Under the pieces are notes generated by a model. It worked only from the letters and a program-made list of their open reading frames with translations. It was not told the DNA's origin and did not search any database. A DNA stretch of 64,000 nucleotides from positions 124,001 through 188,000 of the forward strand of contig NZ_FNWD01000002.1 of the NCBI RefSeq assembly GCF_900104655.1. The letters are read 5' to 3'. The position numbers were made by a program, and so were the translations under genes. Positions 18,115 through 27,267 of the stretch are shown piece by piece; positions within the stretch are counted from its first letter, which is position 1; every line of letters starts with the position of its first letter. Origin of the DNA: Millionella massiliensis. Its GTDB lineage: Bacteria > Bacteroidota > Bacteroidia > Bacteroidales > Rikenellaceae.

Positions 18115-18155
18115 CTCGGGCCGACTGGAACAGTTCCAGTCGGCCCGAGTTGTGT
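18115..18155. terminator. Terminator between convergent genes
   Basis: Perfect 16-base stem (18115-18130 with 18134-18149) with loop CAG. The downstream plus strand is TTGTGTTT and the minus strand is CCTTCTCTAAT, so either direction is possible. Confidence 0.65.
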
Positions 18156-18193
18156 TTGGACGGTCGTTGGGTGTGAATCGGCCGTAGCGGTTT

Positions 18194-20500
18194 TTACAGG
18201 GTCATTTGTACCGGATGGCCTTTGCGGGTGACGATCTCCCACACGCCGTCGTGGTTCGATACGGATTCGGCGCCGCTGATTTTGGGCGTCGTGCCGGTCG
18301 GGAAGGGATCGGCGAGCCGGATGGTGCCGCCCATGGTCGGATCGATTTCGACCGTGGTGACTTTGCCCTGTTCGCGGGTGGCCGAGATCAGGAAGGCACC
18401 CTGTGCGCGGAGCTGTCGGAACGAGGCGTCTTGCCACGAGGCAGGGATGGCCGGGAAGATGCGGACGGTGCCGGTGTGGCTCTGGAGCAGCATCTCCTGC
18501 ACGCCGGCTGCAAAGGCGAAGTTGCCTTCGAGGGTGAAGGGACGGTAGGTGAAGTTGCTTTTGCCGGTGCCGCGCTGTTGGCCATTGGCGTGGAACGAGT
18601 TGGAGAGGCAGAAGTAGTCGGCAAAGTCGCGCAGGGCGGCAGCAGCTCCTTCGCCGTCGAGGGCACGGGCTTTCATGTTGCCGAGCCAGCTGTACGAATA
18701 GCCGGTCCACCAGGCGCCGCCGTATTGGTCGAGGCGGGCGATGGTGGCGCGCACGGTGCGGGCCTGATCTTCATCCCCGGTGACGTCGAGCAGCGAGAGC
18801 GGATGGACGGCCATGGCGTTCGAGAAGTGGCGGTGCGATTCGTTGTAGGGGTGTCCGTGGGCGAAGGTCAGCGCGCCGATCGAGTCGAGGTCGAAGGCGG
18901 GCAGCTCTTTTTCCAGTGCGGCCCAGTGGGCAGATTCATCGCCCAGTTCCAGTGCGGCAGCCATCTCGGTGGCTTCGCGGAAAGCGCTTTTGATGAGGGC
19001 CAGGTCGAAGTTGGTGATGGTCGGGAACCACGCTTTCGGGCTGTTGTCATAGATTTCGGGGCTGGAGCTGATGCGCAGCGTGCGTTGCCCTTGCTCGTTC
19101 TTGATGGTGATCTGCTCGAGGAAGGTGGCCACCTCTTTCAGGTAGGGGTAACCCATCTCGCGCAGGAAGTCGGGGTCGGCCGAGTATTTCCAGTGGAGGT
19201 AGAAGTGGTGGGCCAGCCAGGCGGAGATGGTGGGCGAGAGCGAGTACTGGATCCAGCCGCCCATCGGTTCGCCGGTGAGGGTCGCTACGCCCGGCACGGC
19301 GAGCCCGTCGCAGCCGAAATAGGCGCGGGTGTAGGTACGGTTGGTCTCGCGCTGGTTCCAAAGGGTCCGCAGATAGCCGAATCCTTCGTCGAGGTAGTTA
19401 CCGGTGTAGCAGGGCCAGTAGCTCAACTGGGTGTTAAGGTCGTGGTGCACGTCGCCTTTCCAGGGCGGCAGCAGACCGTTGTCGGCGGTCCAGACGCCCT
19501 GCAACGGAATGATGGGCGAGTTGTGGCGCGTAACGCAGCCGAGCTTGTAGATTTCGCTGGCGTACTGGCGTTCCAGCACTTTGTCGGGCAGGCTGATCGA
19601 GGATTTGTCCCAATACTGCTGCCACCATTGACGGTGCTCCTTGTAGTCGCGGCTGATGGAACGGGCGATGGCTGCTGCGGCGAGTTCCTGTGCCTTCTCG
19701 GGTACGAGTGACGAAGTGACGGACCATACGCCGATCAGCCGTCCCTTGGCGATGCGGTACTCGATGGCTACGTCGTAGCTGAAGTCGCCGTAGCCGGGCT
19801 GGTGGTAGGTGATTGTTCCGCCGTCGGCACGACGCTGGTGGTCGACCTGCCCCTGTTTGTAACCCAGACGGCGCAGATCCTGACCGCTGACGGGGTCGGC
19901 TCCGGCAATCGCGCTGGTCGACTGGTAGCGGGGGGTGATCAAGTTGGGCAGCATGTCGGCCGACACGCCGTTGAACTCAAACCAGCCGATCGGCTGGGTA
20001 GCGCTGACGAAGCTCTGGAGCGTAGCGCCGTTCTGCCACTCGACCTCGGCCAGTGCACCGGAGAGGGTGAGACGGGCCGAACGGACCGGACCGAGGGTGC
20101 TGATGTCGAATTCCAGGGCGGCGCCGGGAATCTTGGACGGGGCGGGCAGTTGGTCGTAAGGGGCGTCGAGTTTGCGTTGTACGGCGCCATACGTGCCGTT
20201 CTTCCACTGTTGGTAGACCCATTCATAGCTGAATCGGTCGCCCGAAAGGCTGTCGGTGGGGCGCAGGTCCCAGAGGTCGATCCGGTCGAGCGACATGCGC
20301 AGGGCAGAGTCGCGCTGCCAGATCAATGAACCGACAAAAGCGTTGCCTAATGGCAACGCTTCGTCCCAGCTGTGGGCTAATTGTTCGAATACAAAGTCGT
20401 TGGGTGTTCGTTCGGCTTTCAGACTCTGGGCCGAGGCGGGGAGCGATCCGCTCAGCAGCAGGGTCGCCAGACCAACGAATAGGGTGGCTTTGGGGTGCAT
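18194..20500 (-). CDS. Exported glycoside hydrolase, GH95-like
   Basis: 768 residues with a signal peptide ending near ASAQ (residue 25). The N-terminus carries AHSWDEALPLGNAFVGSLIW, the standard opening of GH95-type (fucosidase/galactosidase) beta-sandwich domains. The middle has LLPPWKGDVHHDLNTQLSYWPCYTGNYLDEG, matching the (alpha/alpha)6-barrel segment where GH95 enzymes carry catalytic Asn residues. The likely role is periplasmic release of alpha-L-fucose or alpha-L-galactose; specificity is not certain. Its start is 6 bases after the stop of the upstream GH2 gene, so the two form an operon. Confidence 0.75.
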   Translation of the reverse strand: MHPKATLFVGLATLLLSGSLPASAQSLKAERTPNDFVFEQLAHSWDEALPLGNAFVGSLIWQRDSALRMSLDRIDLWDLRPTDSLSGDRFSYEWVYQQWKNGTYGAVQRKLDAPYDQLPAPSKIPGAALEFDISTLGPVRSARLTLSGALAEVEWQNGATLQSFVSATQPIGWFEFNGVSADMLPNLITPRYQSTSAIAGADPVSGQDLRRLGYKQGQVDHQRRADGGTITYHQPGYGDFSYDVAIEYRIAKGRLIGVWSVTSSLVPEKAQELAAAAIARSISRDYKEHRQWWQQYWDKSSISLPDKVLERQYASEIYKLGCVTRHNSPIIPLQGVWTADNGLLPPWKGDVHHDLNTQLSYWPCYTGNYLDEGFGYLRTLWNQRETNRTYTRAYFGCDGLAVPGVATLTGEPMGGWIQYSLSPTISAWLAHHFYLHWKYSADPDFLREMGYPYLKEVATFLEQITIKNEQGQRTLRISSSPEIYDNSPKAWFPTITNFDLALIKSAFREATEMAAALELGDESAHWAALEKELPAFDLDSIGALTFAHGHPYNESHRHFSNAMAVHPLSLLDVTGDEDQARTVRATIARLDQYGGAWWTGYSYSWLGNMKARALDGEGAAAALRDFADYFCLSNSFHANGQQRGTGKSNFTYRPFTLEGNFAFAAGVQEMLLQSHTGTVRIFPAIPASWQDASFRQLRAQGAFLISATREQGKVTTVEIDPTMGGTIRLADPFPTGTTPKISGAESVSNHDGVWEIVTRKGHPVQMTL

Positions 20501-20506
20501 AACGAT

Positions 20507-23395
20507 TTATTGTAGTTGAAAGGTTAGTTTCCCTTTGAGGGTGTCGCCCTGTTTGATCCGGATGCGTCCGTCGGTGAAGGGCGATGAGTAGAAGGGTTCC
20601 GAACCGCCGTTGTTGTAGTCGGCTACGAGCATCTGGATGCAGCCGTCCTGCTGCCAGCAGCGCAGTGCCTGGCTGCCGTTGCCGATCAGGGCGATGCCGT
20701 GGCCGTTGCCGTCGGTCAGCGAAGCGGTGAGGATGCCGGTGCGGGTCGAACGGAAATCGACCGAACCCATGGTGTTGGCGTCGTCTTTCCATGCGCCTTG
20801 CGGAATCTCGCGCCAGGCTTCCACTTCATACTGTTTGCGGGCATTCAGGCGTGCCGTTCCTTTCGGGCGGGCGATGTCGTCGTCGGGGTAGACGGTGAAT
20901 TCGGCTTTGCGATCCCAGTTCAGCGTCTCCATGGTGCGGGGCAGCTGGAGCACCAGACCGTACTGACGCGGATCGACCTCTTTGGCTGCGGTGATTTCGT
21001 AGCTGACTTCGATTCGGCCGTCAGGTTGGAAACGGTAGGAGACTTTCCCTTTGTCGCCGCCGAGGTAGGCGAGTTCGGTGTCGACGCGGACCTCACCGTC
21101 GGCGGTCGTGTTGTGGTTGAAGGTGGTGGCGTACAGCACGAGGCTCGGATAGCTCTTCTTGGGGTAGAGCTCGTTCTGATAGGTCTCGTTGGCCACGTGG
21201 GGTTTGTCGCCGTTGTCGGCGTTCATCGGCACGAGGCTGAAGGCCGGACCCTGAAGCAGCAGGGCGGTGGTGCCGGCTGCGGCTTTGGTCATCAGACCGG
21301 TGGTTTTGCTGAAGACGACGGTGTACGGGGTTCCGTTGTCGGCCGTACCGGTGATGGTCAGCGCACCGGGAGTCTCGTTGCTGTTCCAGCGTACGGAGCG
21401 GCTCGGGGCTGCGGCGGCCGGCGTTTCGGCGGCGAAGAGTTCTTCGGCGCAGACGTGTCCCTGCGGGCCGGTCACGCGCAGATAGATGCTCTGGTCCGGA
21501 GTGGCGGGGATCACGATTTTACCTTTGCCGCGGGCGGGAATATCGGAGGTGATGGGTTGAAGCGCACCGTCGGGTTGGCCGGCTTCGATGGTGATCTGGT
21601 CGAAGTCGGTGAAGTCATAGCGGTTTTCGACCGTCAGTTCGATCCCTTCGGGGGTACGCTGCTGAGCAACGATGCGGAAGGGAGTATAGGCGCGTTTCAT
21701 CGCGGTGTATTCGGGTTTCGGGCGGCGCCATCCGTCGATCGGGCCCCAGGGACCGTAGCCGACGATGCGTCCGTCGGGCAGGTGGAAGGTGTCGTCGATG
21801 CCGCTCCACAGTGCTCCGCCCAGACAGCCGGGATGGTAGTACATGGTGTCGTAGAGTTGCACGAGGGGCTGGCCGAAGGCGGCGCGGATGCCGGGGTCGG
21901 TAGCCAGTTCGGTGCGGTTGTAGCAGCTCAGGTGGGCATATTCACCGAAGAGTACGGGGCGTGACATGGTGTCGCAGGCGGCGACGGCGCTCAGCCACGG
22001 GTAGTGGTAGTTCCAGATGTCAGCTTGGTTGCCGCCATTGTTGTAGCCGCCCCAGCACTGGTCGTGGAAACTGAAGGGACGGGTCGGGTCGAGGCTCTTG
22101 ACGGAGTCACGTACCTGCTGCCACAGCGGCGACCAGTAGGATTCGTTGCCCATTGACCAGAGGATGATCGAGGGGTGACGTCGGCCGGCCAGGATGTTGT
22201 CGACGTTGGCGCGGAGCATGAAAGGCAGGTATTGCTCATCCTGGTAGTTCCATTTGCCCCAGATGGGCGAGGCGCCGTGCTGGATCCAGCAGAGGGCGGC
22301 TTCGCATTCGACGAAGAGACCCAGTTCGTCGCAGGCGTCGAGGAACTCTTCCGAGGCGGGATAGTGCGACGTGCGGATGTAGTTGCAGTTGCCGGCCTTG
22401 AAGATTTCGGCATCGCGGCGGCAAAGCTCGGGGGTGAGGCTGCGGCCGCGCAGCGGGTGAACTTCGTGATGGTTCACGCCGTGCAGTTTGACGGGGCGTC
22501 CGTTGACGAACAGTTGGTTGCCGCGGACTTCGACCTGACGCAGACCGACGCGCTGGCGGTTCTCCTGAACGCTCTTGCCGTCGACTTTCAGTCGGGTGGT
22601 CAGTGTGTAGAGGTAGGGCGATTCGGGGTTCCACAGGTGGGCGTTGCGCACGGTGAGCCGGGTGGACGCCGGACTGCCGTTGACGGTCTGGCGTGCCGTG
22701 GCAACGGTCTTGCCGTCGCGGTCCTGCAACTCGTATTCGAGGGTGGCGGGCTGCGAGGTGCCGTTTTCGCAGGCTACTTCAGCAATGGCTTCGAGCGTGG
22801 CGTTACGGTAGCTCTTGTCGAGGGTCGTGCGCAGGTCGAGCGAGGCGATGTTGGTCTGCGGCAGGGCAAAGAGGGTTACTTTGCGGAGCAGGCCTCCCAC
22901 GGTGTGGGCAGCGTATTGCGACAGGCAACTGAGCCGGTCGCTGACGGTCAGTGCCTGAACGTCGACGCTCAGTGTGTTGCTGCCGCTGTGGACAGCGCCG
23001 GTGATGTCAAACTCGAAGGGTACCATGCTCCCCTCGTGCTGGCCGATCTCCTGGTCATTGACGCGGACGGTGGCGTGCGAGCTGACGCCGTCGAAATGGA
23101 TCTTGATCCGCTGGCCCTGCCAGTCGGCCGGCAGGTCAAAGGTGGTGGTATAGGTGGCGGTTTCGCCTTCGCCGACATGGAAACCCTGCATGGTCCATTC
23201 GCCGGGCACCTCGATGGGGGTGGGGGCGGTAGTCGGGGTGCGGAAATTCCACGTTCCGTTCAGACTTTGCGAGGGGGTGGTGGTCCCGGCCACGGTGTGC
23301 GGACGGGGCGACAGACGCGGCAGGCTGTTTGCCTGTGCGTGGAGCGTGAGGCTGGCCACGGCGGCCAGCAGCAGACTGGTGACTCTTTTTTTCAT
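20507..23395 (-). CDS. Glycoside hydrolase family 2, LacZ-type beta-galactosidase
   Basis: 962 residues from the ATG at 23395, chosen because MKKRVTSLLLAAVASLTLHAQA is a signal peptide; 12 upstream codons lie in the leader. Domains: jelly roll with GTWNFR and PGEWTMQGF, two Ig-like domains around a TIM barrel (KLHGVNHHEVHPLRGRSLTPE, YIRTSHYP, ILWSMGNESYW with acid/base Glu, VLFGEYAHLSCY with nucleophile Glu), and a C-terminal beta-galactosidase small-chain domain (LSLVPMNADNGDKPH region onward). It cleaves beta-galactosides in the periplasm. Cotranscription with the GH95-like gene suggests joint attack on a galactose/fucose-containing glycan. Confidence 0.93.
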   Translation of the reverse strand: MKKRVTSLLLAAVASLTLHAQANSLPRLSPRPHTVAGTTTPSQSLNGTWNFRTPTTAPTPIEVPGEWTMQGFHVGEGETATYTTTFDLPADWQGQRIKIHFDGVSSHATVRVNDQEIGQHEGSMVPFEFDITGAVHSGSNTLSVDVQALTVSDRLSCLSQYAAHTVGGLLRKVTLFALPQTNIASLDLRTTLDKSYRNATLEAIAEVACENGTSQPATLEYELQDRDGKTVATARQTVNGSPASTRLTVRNAHLWNPESPYLYTLTTRLKVDGKSVQENRQRVGLRQVEVRGNQLFVNGRPVKLHGVNHHEVHPLRGRSLTPELCRRDAEIFKAGNCNYIRTSHYPASEEFLDACDELGLFVECEAALCWIQHGASPIWGKWNYQDEQYLPFMLRANVDNILAGRRHPSIILWSMGNESYWSPLWQQVRDSVKSLDPTRPFSFHDQCWGGYNNGGNQADIWNYHYPWLSAVAACDTMSRPVLFGEYAHLSCYNRTELATDPGIRAAFGQPLVQLYDTMYYHPGCLGGALWSGIDDTFHLPDGRIVGYGPWGPIDGWRRPKPEYTAMKRAYTPFRIVAQQRTPEGIELTVENRYDFTDFDQITIEAGQPDGALQPITSDIPARGKGKIVIPATPDQSIYLRVTGPQGHVCAEELFAAETPAAAAPSRSVRWNSNETPGALTITGTADNGTPYTVVFSKTTGLMTKAAAGTTALLLQGPAFSLVPMNADNGDKPHVANETYQNELYPKKSYPSLVLYATTFNHNTTADGEVRVDTELAYLGGDKGKVSYRFQPDGRIEVSYEITAAKEVDPRQYGLVLQLPRTMETLNWDRKAEFTVYPDDDIARPKGTARLNARKQYEVEAWREIPQGAWKDDANTMGSVDFRSTRTGILTASLTDGNGHGIALIGNGSQALRCWQQDGCIQMLVADYNNGGSEPFYSSPFTDGRIRIKQGDTLKGKLTFQLQ

Positions 23396-23428
23396 CGGTA
23401 GTTGAATTCGGTCTTTGTTTGGGTAGTG

Positions 23429-23436
23429 CAAAGATA
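23429..23436 (-). promoter_or_regulatory. -7 element of GH2-GH95 operon
   Basis: TATCTTTG on the minus strand, 33 bases before the GH2 ATG. No -33 TTG at the expected distance, which is compatible with activator dependence. Confidence 0.6.
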
Positions 23437-23660
23437 CGGAACCGATTTTGGATGATTCACGTGTCGGGCCTCCTTATTCGGGTCGGATTGGGACACGCTA
23501 CCGGCTAACATGTGTACAAAACGGAACTACCCTTCGGACGGGGGCTTCCTGTATTTCGGAGGGTATGGTTTTCCGGGTCGTTCGCGGAACCGTATGGAGT
23601 GCGAAACGGCGATGGTGGCAGAAGAACTGGCGGGTCTGAAACATGGGGTGTGACGGGGGG

Positions 23661-24512
23661 TTAGCGGGTCAGGTTTTTGGGTGAGCGGCCGGTCTGCCGG
23701 CGAAAAACGCGCGAAAAGTATTGTGGCGACTGGAATCCGCAGGCAAAGCAGACCTCCTTGACGGAGAGTTCCGTGTGACGGAGCAGTTCGATGGCCCGGT
23801 CGATGCGTACCTGTGTAAGGTATTCCAGCGGCGAGAGGCCGAGGTAGCGGTCGAACAGTTTGCGCAGGTAGCGGCTGCTCACGCCTGCCGTGGAGGCCAC
23901 TTCGATCATGGTGATGTCGTTGGCGAAGCGGTCGCGGATGCACGATATGGCAGCCTGCATGGCCGGGTCGGTGCAGAGCGGAAGATAAGTCTGGTTCAGG
24001 TAGCGGCGGAGCAGGATCAGCAGCTCGGTGTAGTAGAGGAGTACCAGCTGGGGGTAGTACTCGCGGCGTTCGTCGAGTTCGTTGACGATCTGCTGTACGG
24101 CCTGGGTGATGCGCAGGTTGTTGGCGATGCGGACCAGGCGGTTGGCTTCGGGATTGTCGGCCGAAAAGAGGGTGTGGGCGGCGCTTCCGGGCGGCACGAG
24201 GATGTCGGGCTGGAATTCGAGCTGGATCAGGGTAGCTCCTTCGGGGCCGGCTTCGAAACGATGGTCGGTGTCGGAGCCGATAATCATCATTTCGTCGCGT
24301 TTGAAGCTGGCGCTTTCGTTCTCCAGCCGCAGGATGCAGTTCCCCTTCTTGACGTAGTTGATCTCGATGCGGCGGTGGCGGTGCGGGCCGTAGGTCTCGT
24401 ATGGACGGAAGGAGATGATGCGCGATACTTCGGCCAGCCGCGTGTGTTGCGGGTCGTCCGTGATCGTTTTGAGCAGTTCCCAGATGGATTGTGCCGATGG
24501 TGTCTCCTTCAT
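23661..24512 (-). CDS. AraC family transcriptional regulator
   Basis: 283 residues. The N-terminal half is a cupin-type sensor (YGPHRHRRIEINYVKKGNCIL). The C-terminal half has two helix-turn-helix motifs (TMIEVASTAGVSSRYLRKLFDRYLG and LSVKEVCFACGFQSPQYFSRVFRRQTGRSP). It lies just upstream of the GH2-GH95 operon on the same strand, so a sugar-responsive activator of those genes is the simplest reading. A -7-like TAACTTTA is at 24549-24542, between it and the metallophosphoesterase gene. Confidence 0.92.
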   Translation of the reverse strand: MKETPSAQSIWELLKTITDDPQHTRLAEVSRIISFRPYETYGPHRHRRIEINYVKKGNCILRLENESASFKRDEMMIIGSDTDHRFEAGPEGATLIQLEFQPDILVPPGSAAHTLFSADNPEANRLVRIANNLRITQAVQQIVNELDERREYYPQLVLLYYTELLILLRRYLNQTYLPLCTDPAMQAAISCIRDRFANDITMIEVASTAGVSSRYLRKLFDRYLGLSPLEYLTQVRIDRAIELLRHTELSVKEVCFACGFQSPQYFSRVFRRQTGRSPKNLTR

Positions 24513-24555
24513 CCCGATTGATGGTGTGTGTAAATCGGGACTAAAGTTAATCTTT

Positions 24556-25707
24556 TTACTCGGATTTGCGATGCAGGGTCAGAAGATTGATCTCGGGCCA
24601 TGCGCCGAACCGGAACGGGACGGTGCCGCCGGCTCCGAGCGAAACGTACAGGGTCTGCTTGTTCTCACGGTAGGTGCCTCCCCATTCGGGGTAGCTCCAG
24701 CGGGCGGGCGTAAAGGAGCCGATCTTGAATTGCATGGCGTGCGTATGGCCCGACAGGGTCAGCTGGATGTCGGTTCGGGGAAGCACTTCGCGACGCCAGT
24801 GGGTGGGGTCATGGCTCAGCAGAATCTTGAAAGTGCCGTCGGGCACTCCGCTCAGGGCGCGCGGAAGGTCACCGCGTGAGGGGAAGGGTGGGCGGCCGCT
24901 GTTTTCGACGCCGATCAGGGCGATGCTGTCCGTGCCGCGGCGAACGATCCGTGATTCGTTGAGCAGCAGGTCCCATCCGAGGGCACGCTCCCGGTCCTTG
25001 AGCTCCGTGAGGCTGCGGGCGGCACCGTCGGGCGAGTCGTAGTGGCGGTAGGTGCAGTAGTCGTGGTTGCCGAGGACGGAATAGACACCGTCGCGGGCGT
25101 GAAGGCGCGAAAGGGTCTCCATAAAGGGGGCCAGTTCGTCGGGCGAACTGTTCACCAGGTCGCCGGTGAAGACGATCAGGTCGGGATCGGCCTGTAAGAC
25201 TGCGTCGACAATTCGTTGCAGGTGGGCGGTGTCGCTGCCGAAGGTTCCCACGTGCAGGTCGGAGAGCTGGACGATGCGGTAGCCGTCGAAGGTGGCAGGG
25301 AGTCCTTCCGAAACGATGGCGGTCTCCCGGATGCGTACGTCTTTCCAGCCGCGGACGAATCCGTAGGCGAAGGCTGCGCAGGTGACAAGGGCCACCAGCC
25401 CGCCGAGGATGTTGCCGACCCATGCGGCGTGGGGAACCGCCAGCCCGATGCCTCGTCCCAACAGCGATACGAGGGTGAAGCAGAGTTTCGGGGCCGACAC
25501 GCAGAGCAGCAGTCCGAAGAAGAGTCGGATCAGCCACTCCTGGTGGCCGCCGAGCATCCACAGCCCCATCGAGGCGAGTGCCGCGGCCGTGGGTAGCCAG
25601 TAGACGATGTTCCAAAGCAGGGCCGTGTTTCCGCGTACGAAGGTGAGCCAGATATACAGGTCGGGAAGCAACAGCAGCAGTAAAAAGAGGATCAGAAACA
25701 GGGTCAT
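24556..25707 (-). CDS. Membrane-anchored metallophosphoesterase (YaeI-like)
   Basis: 383 residues. Four hydrophobic helices fill residues 1-130. A calcineurin-like phosphoesterase domain follows with all metal motifs: QLSDLHVGTFG, FTGDLVN, LGNHDYC, LLSHDPTHW and LSGHTHAMQFK. Relatives such as YaeI hydrolyse phosphodiester bonds in lipid-related substrates at the cytoplasmic membrane. The AraC gene begins 43 bases after its stop, possibly in the same transcript. Confidence 0.9.
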   Translation of the reverse strand: MTLFLILFLLLLLLPDLYIWLTFVRGNTALLWNIVYWLPTAAALASMGLWMLGGHQEWLIRLFFGLLLCVSAPKLCFTLVSLLGRGIGLAVPHAAWVGNILGGLVALVTCAAFAYGFVRGWKDVRIRETAIVSEGLPATFDGYRIVQLSDLHVGTFGSDTAHLQRIVDAVLQADPDLIVFTGDLVNSSPDELAPFMETLSRLHARDGVYSVLGNHDYCTYRHYDSPDGAARSLTELKDRERALGWDLLLNESRIVRRGTDSIALIGVENSGRPPFPSRGDLPRALSGVPDGTFKILLSHDPTHWRREVLPRTDIQLTLSGHTHAMQFKIGSFTPARWSYPEWGGTYRENKQTLYVSLGAGGTVPFRFGAWPEINLLTLHRKSE

Positions 25708-26300
25708 GGCTAAGGGTCGGGTATCGAGTTATGAGTGATAAACGGTTTTCGTTGGGTTTTTATTGGGTTGCATCGCGGCGTGTGCGCTGTCGGTGTTGCA
25801 TCTGACCGAAGATTTATTCGCTGTTGATGGTTCAGTTCCCCTTTGGTGAAAGCCGTAGGGCACGGGTCTGATGAATAGCCTCAGGCTGATTGAGCGGTTT
25901 GTGGTAATCATCGTTGGCTGTCTGTCGATGCAAGGCTGCAACGGATTGCAAAAATAGGTTTTAGGATGAAAACCGGTGTGGTGGAGTGCCGCGGAAGTGC
26001 CCCGATGAGTGCCGGGAACTTCTAAATAACGCGTTGGGGACAATGGTTGCAGGGCTGAGTGCAAAGACAATGATAGCTGAAGCTTCCTGGGCCTCAGCTA
26101 TCGCAGTGTTGTAACGGCCGTCGTTTATGGTAGGTGTTATGGAATCCGCGGAACTCGATGCCGGTTCTTGTGAGGGTGCTTTACAGACGGTGTATCGCTT
26201 TCATGCGAGCCGTCGTGCGCGTGAGGAACAGAGAACAAGAGCATTAGGAAGGTTCCGACTGTAATGTCAGCTGCGAAAGCGATGCTTTATGTAAAAGGTG
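25708..26300. other. Gene-free stretch with one hairpin
   Basis: About 590 bases without a convincing frame. An inverted repeat GATAGCTGA (26072-26080) / TCAGCTATC (26094-26102) has extra GC pairs toward the loop but no U tract. Nothing else recognised. Confidence 0.5.
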
Positions 26301-26843
26301 CTATTCTATATGTAAACCAGTCTGATAAGCCTGCTCCATGGCGGGAGATCCTTCGATGTCGCCGATCTGCCAGGCGCCGACCCCATAGATGGTTTCACGT
26401 TCGATCGGGTTTTCCAGGCAGTCGAGGAAGCCTCGAAAGGCGTCGATCGTGCGCTCCATGTCGGCCACGTTTTGTTCGGCCGCAGAGATGATGAAGTAGA
26501 AGATCTTGTTTTTCATCTCCAGATAGCGGGCACAGGCCCGGTCGATCAGGGTCTTCATCTGTGCGCTGACGGTGTAGAAATAGACCGGGGTGGCCATGAC
26601 GATCACGTCGGCAGCGACCATCTTTTCCAGTACGGCTGCCGCGTCGTCGTGCTGGGGACACGGCCGCTCGCCGTTGTAACAGGTGCCGCATCCGGTGCAG
26701 TAGTGGATGTTGAGGGTGCGGAGGGTTATTTTCTCGACCTGATGGCCGGCTTCGAGCGCACCGGCCATGAAACGGTCGCACAGACGGTCGGAGTTGCCGC
26801 CTCGCCGGGGCGTGGAGGAGATAATCAGAACGCGTTTGCTCAT
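26301..26843 (-). CDS. Flavodoxin-family NAD(P)H-dependent oxidoreductase
   Basis: 180 residues from the ATG at 26843. The upstream open frame to 26936 is leader, because VLIISSTPRRGGNSDRLCDRFM, the FMN phosphate-binding loop, must lie at the N-terminus. YCTGCGTCYNGERPC (about 48-62) is the Cys-rich insertion seen in iron-sulfur flavoprotein-like reductases; MATPVYFYTVSAQMKTLIDRAC follows. It likely transfers electrons from NAD(P)H through FMN. It is divergent from an AraC gene and preceded by operator copy A and a TACCTTTG -7 box, so it is a probable target of that regulator. Confidence 0.88.
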   Translation of the reverse strand: MSKRVLIISSTPRRGGNSDRLCDRFMAGALEAGHQVEKITLRTLNIHYCTGCGTCYNGERPCPQHDDAAAVLEKMVAADVIVMATPVYFYTVSAQMKTLIDRACARYLEMKNKIFYFIISAAEQNVADMERTIDAFRGFLDCLENPIERETIYGVGAWQIGDIEGSPAMEQAYQTGLHIE

Positions 26844-26933
26844 AGAGGGTTTTGTTGAGGGTGGAACACTGGGCGTTTCGCTTCGGACGGCACGTGGCAC
26901 GGGGCGTGGCAGTGGGTCGAAACGGAAACACGA

Positions 26934-26941
26934 CAAAGGTA
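26934..26941 (-). promoter_or_regulatory. -7 element of flavodoxin gene
   Basis: TACCTTTG on the minus strand; its upstream edge is 31 bases from the proximal half-site of operator A. No -33 TTG. Confidence 0.65.
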
Positions 26942-26971
26942 CGGAGTCGGTCGTTGCGGCGGCGTAGATGG

Positions 26972-26999
26972 ATTACGGATTCTGTTACCTGAATTACGG
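26972..26999. promoter_or_regulatory. AraC-type operator, copy A
   Basis: ATTACGG (26972), TTACC (26985), ATTACGG (26993). The half-sites are a direct repeat with a 21-base period, two helical turns, as AraC-family dimers require. Confidence 0.75.
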
Positions 27000-27168
27000 G
27001 TGAGGGGAACCGGCATGCGTAGGGGTACGGGGGGATTGTGGGAGAAAGAGGTTCTCCGCGGGTATTCTCGCCGCGGGTTTGAAATGGTGGGATGCAAGGC
27101 AGGGGGCTGCGGAAGAGAGGGTGGTGTGGCGATGGCGGGCAGTGTCTGGTGCCCGATAAGGTATATCG

Positions 27169-27196
27169 ATTCCGGATTCTCTTACCCGAATTACGG
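27169..27196. promoter_or_regulatory. AraC-type operator, copy B
   Basis: ATTCCGG (27169), TTACC (27182), ATTACGG (27190), same 21-base period. It lies 20 bases upstream of the -33 element of the AraC gene, so autoregulation is likely. Confidence 0.75.
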
Positions 27197-27215
27197 ATTC
27201 CGCCCGGAACTGGGG

Positions 27216-27244
27216 TTGGAAACGGCTGAAAGCGTGTATCTTTG
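27216..27244 (+). promoter_or_regulatory. Promoter of AraC regulator gene
   Basis: TTG (27216-27218), 18-base spacer, TATCTTTG (27237-27244); ATG 24 bases further on. Unlike its targets it has a -33 element. Confidence 0.65.
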
Positions 27245-27267
27245 TTCAGAATGCTATACGAACGATT

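Larger units (their letters stand above)
26844..27267. promoter_or_regulatory. Divergent regulatory region with operator copies A and B
   Basis: Between the flavodoxin and AraC genes. It contains a minus promoter (26941-26934), operator A (26972-26999), operator B (27169-27196) and a plus promoter (27216-27244). The 170 bases between the two operators hold nothing else recognised. Confidence 0.75.

Noticed and set aside
23437-23500. AraC-operator-like CCGACCCGAATAAGG ahead of the GH2-GH95 operon
   Set aside because: Only a partial resemblance to the redox operator and no 21-base repeat; does not fit the four-copy pattern.
25729-26070. 113-residue minus frame in the gene-free stretch
   Set aside because: Composition atypical for this genome, no start context and no recognisable motif.
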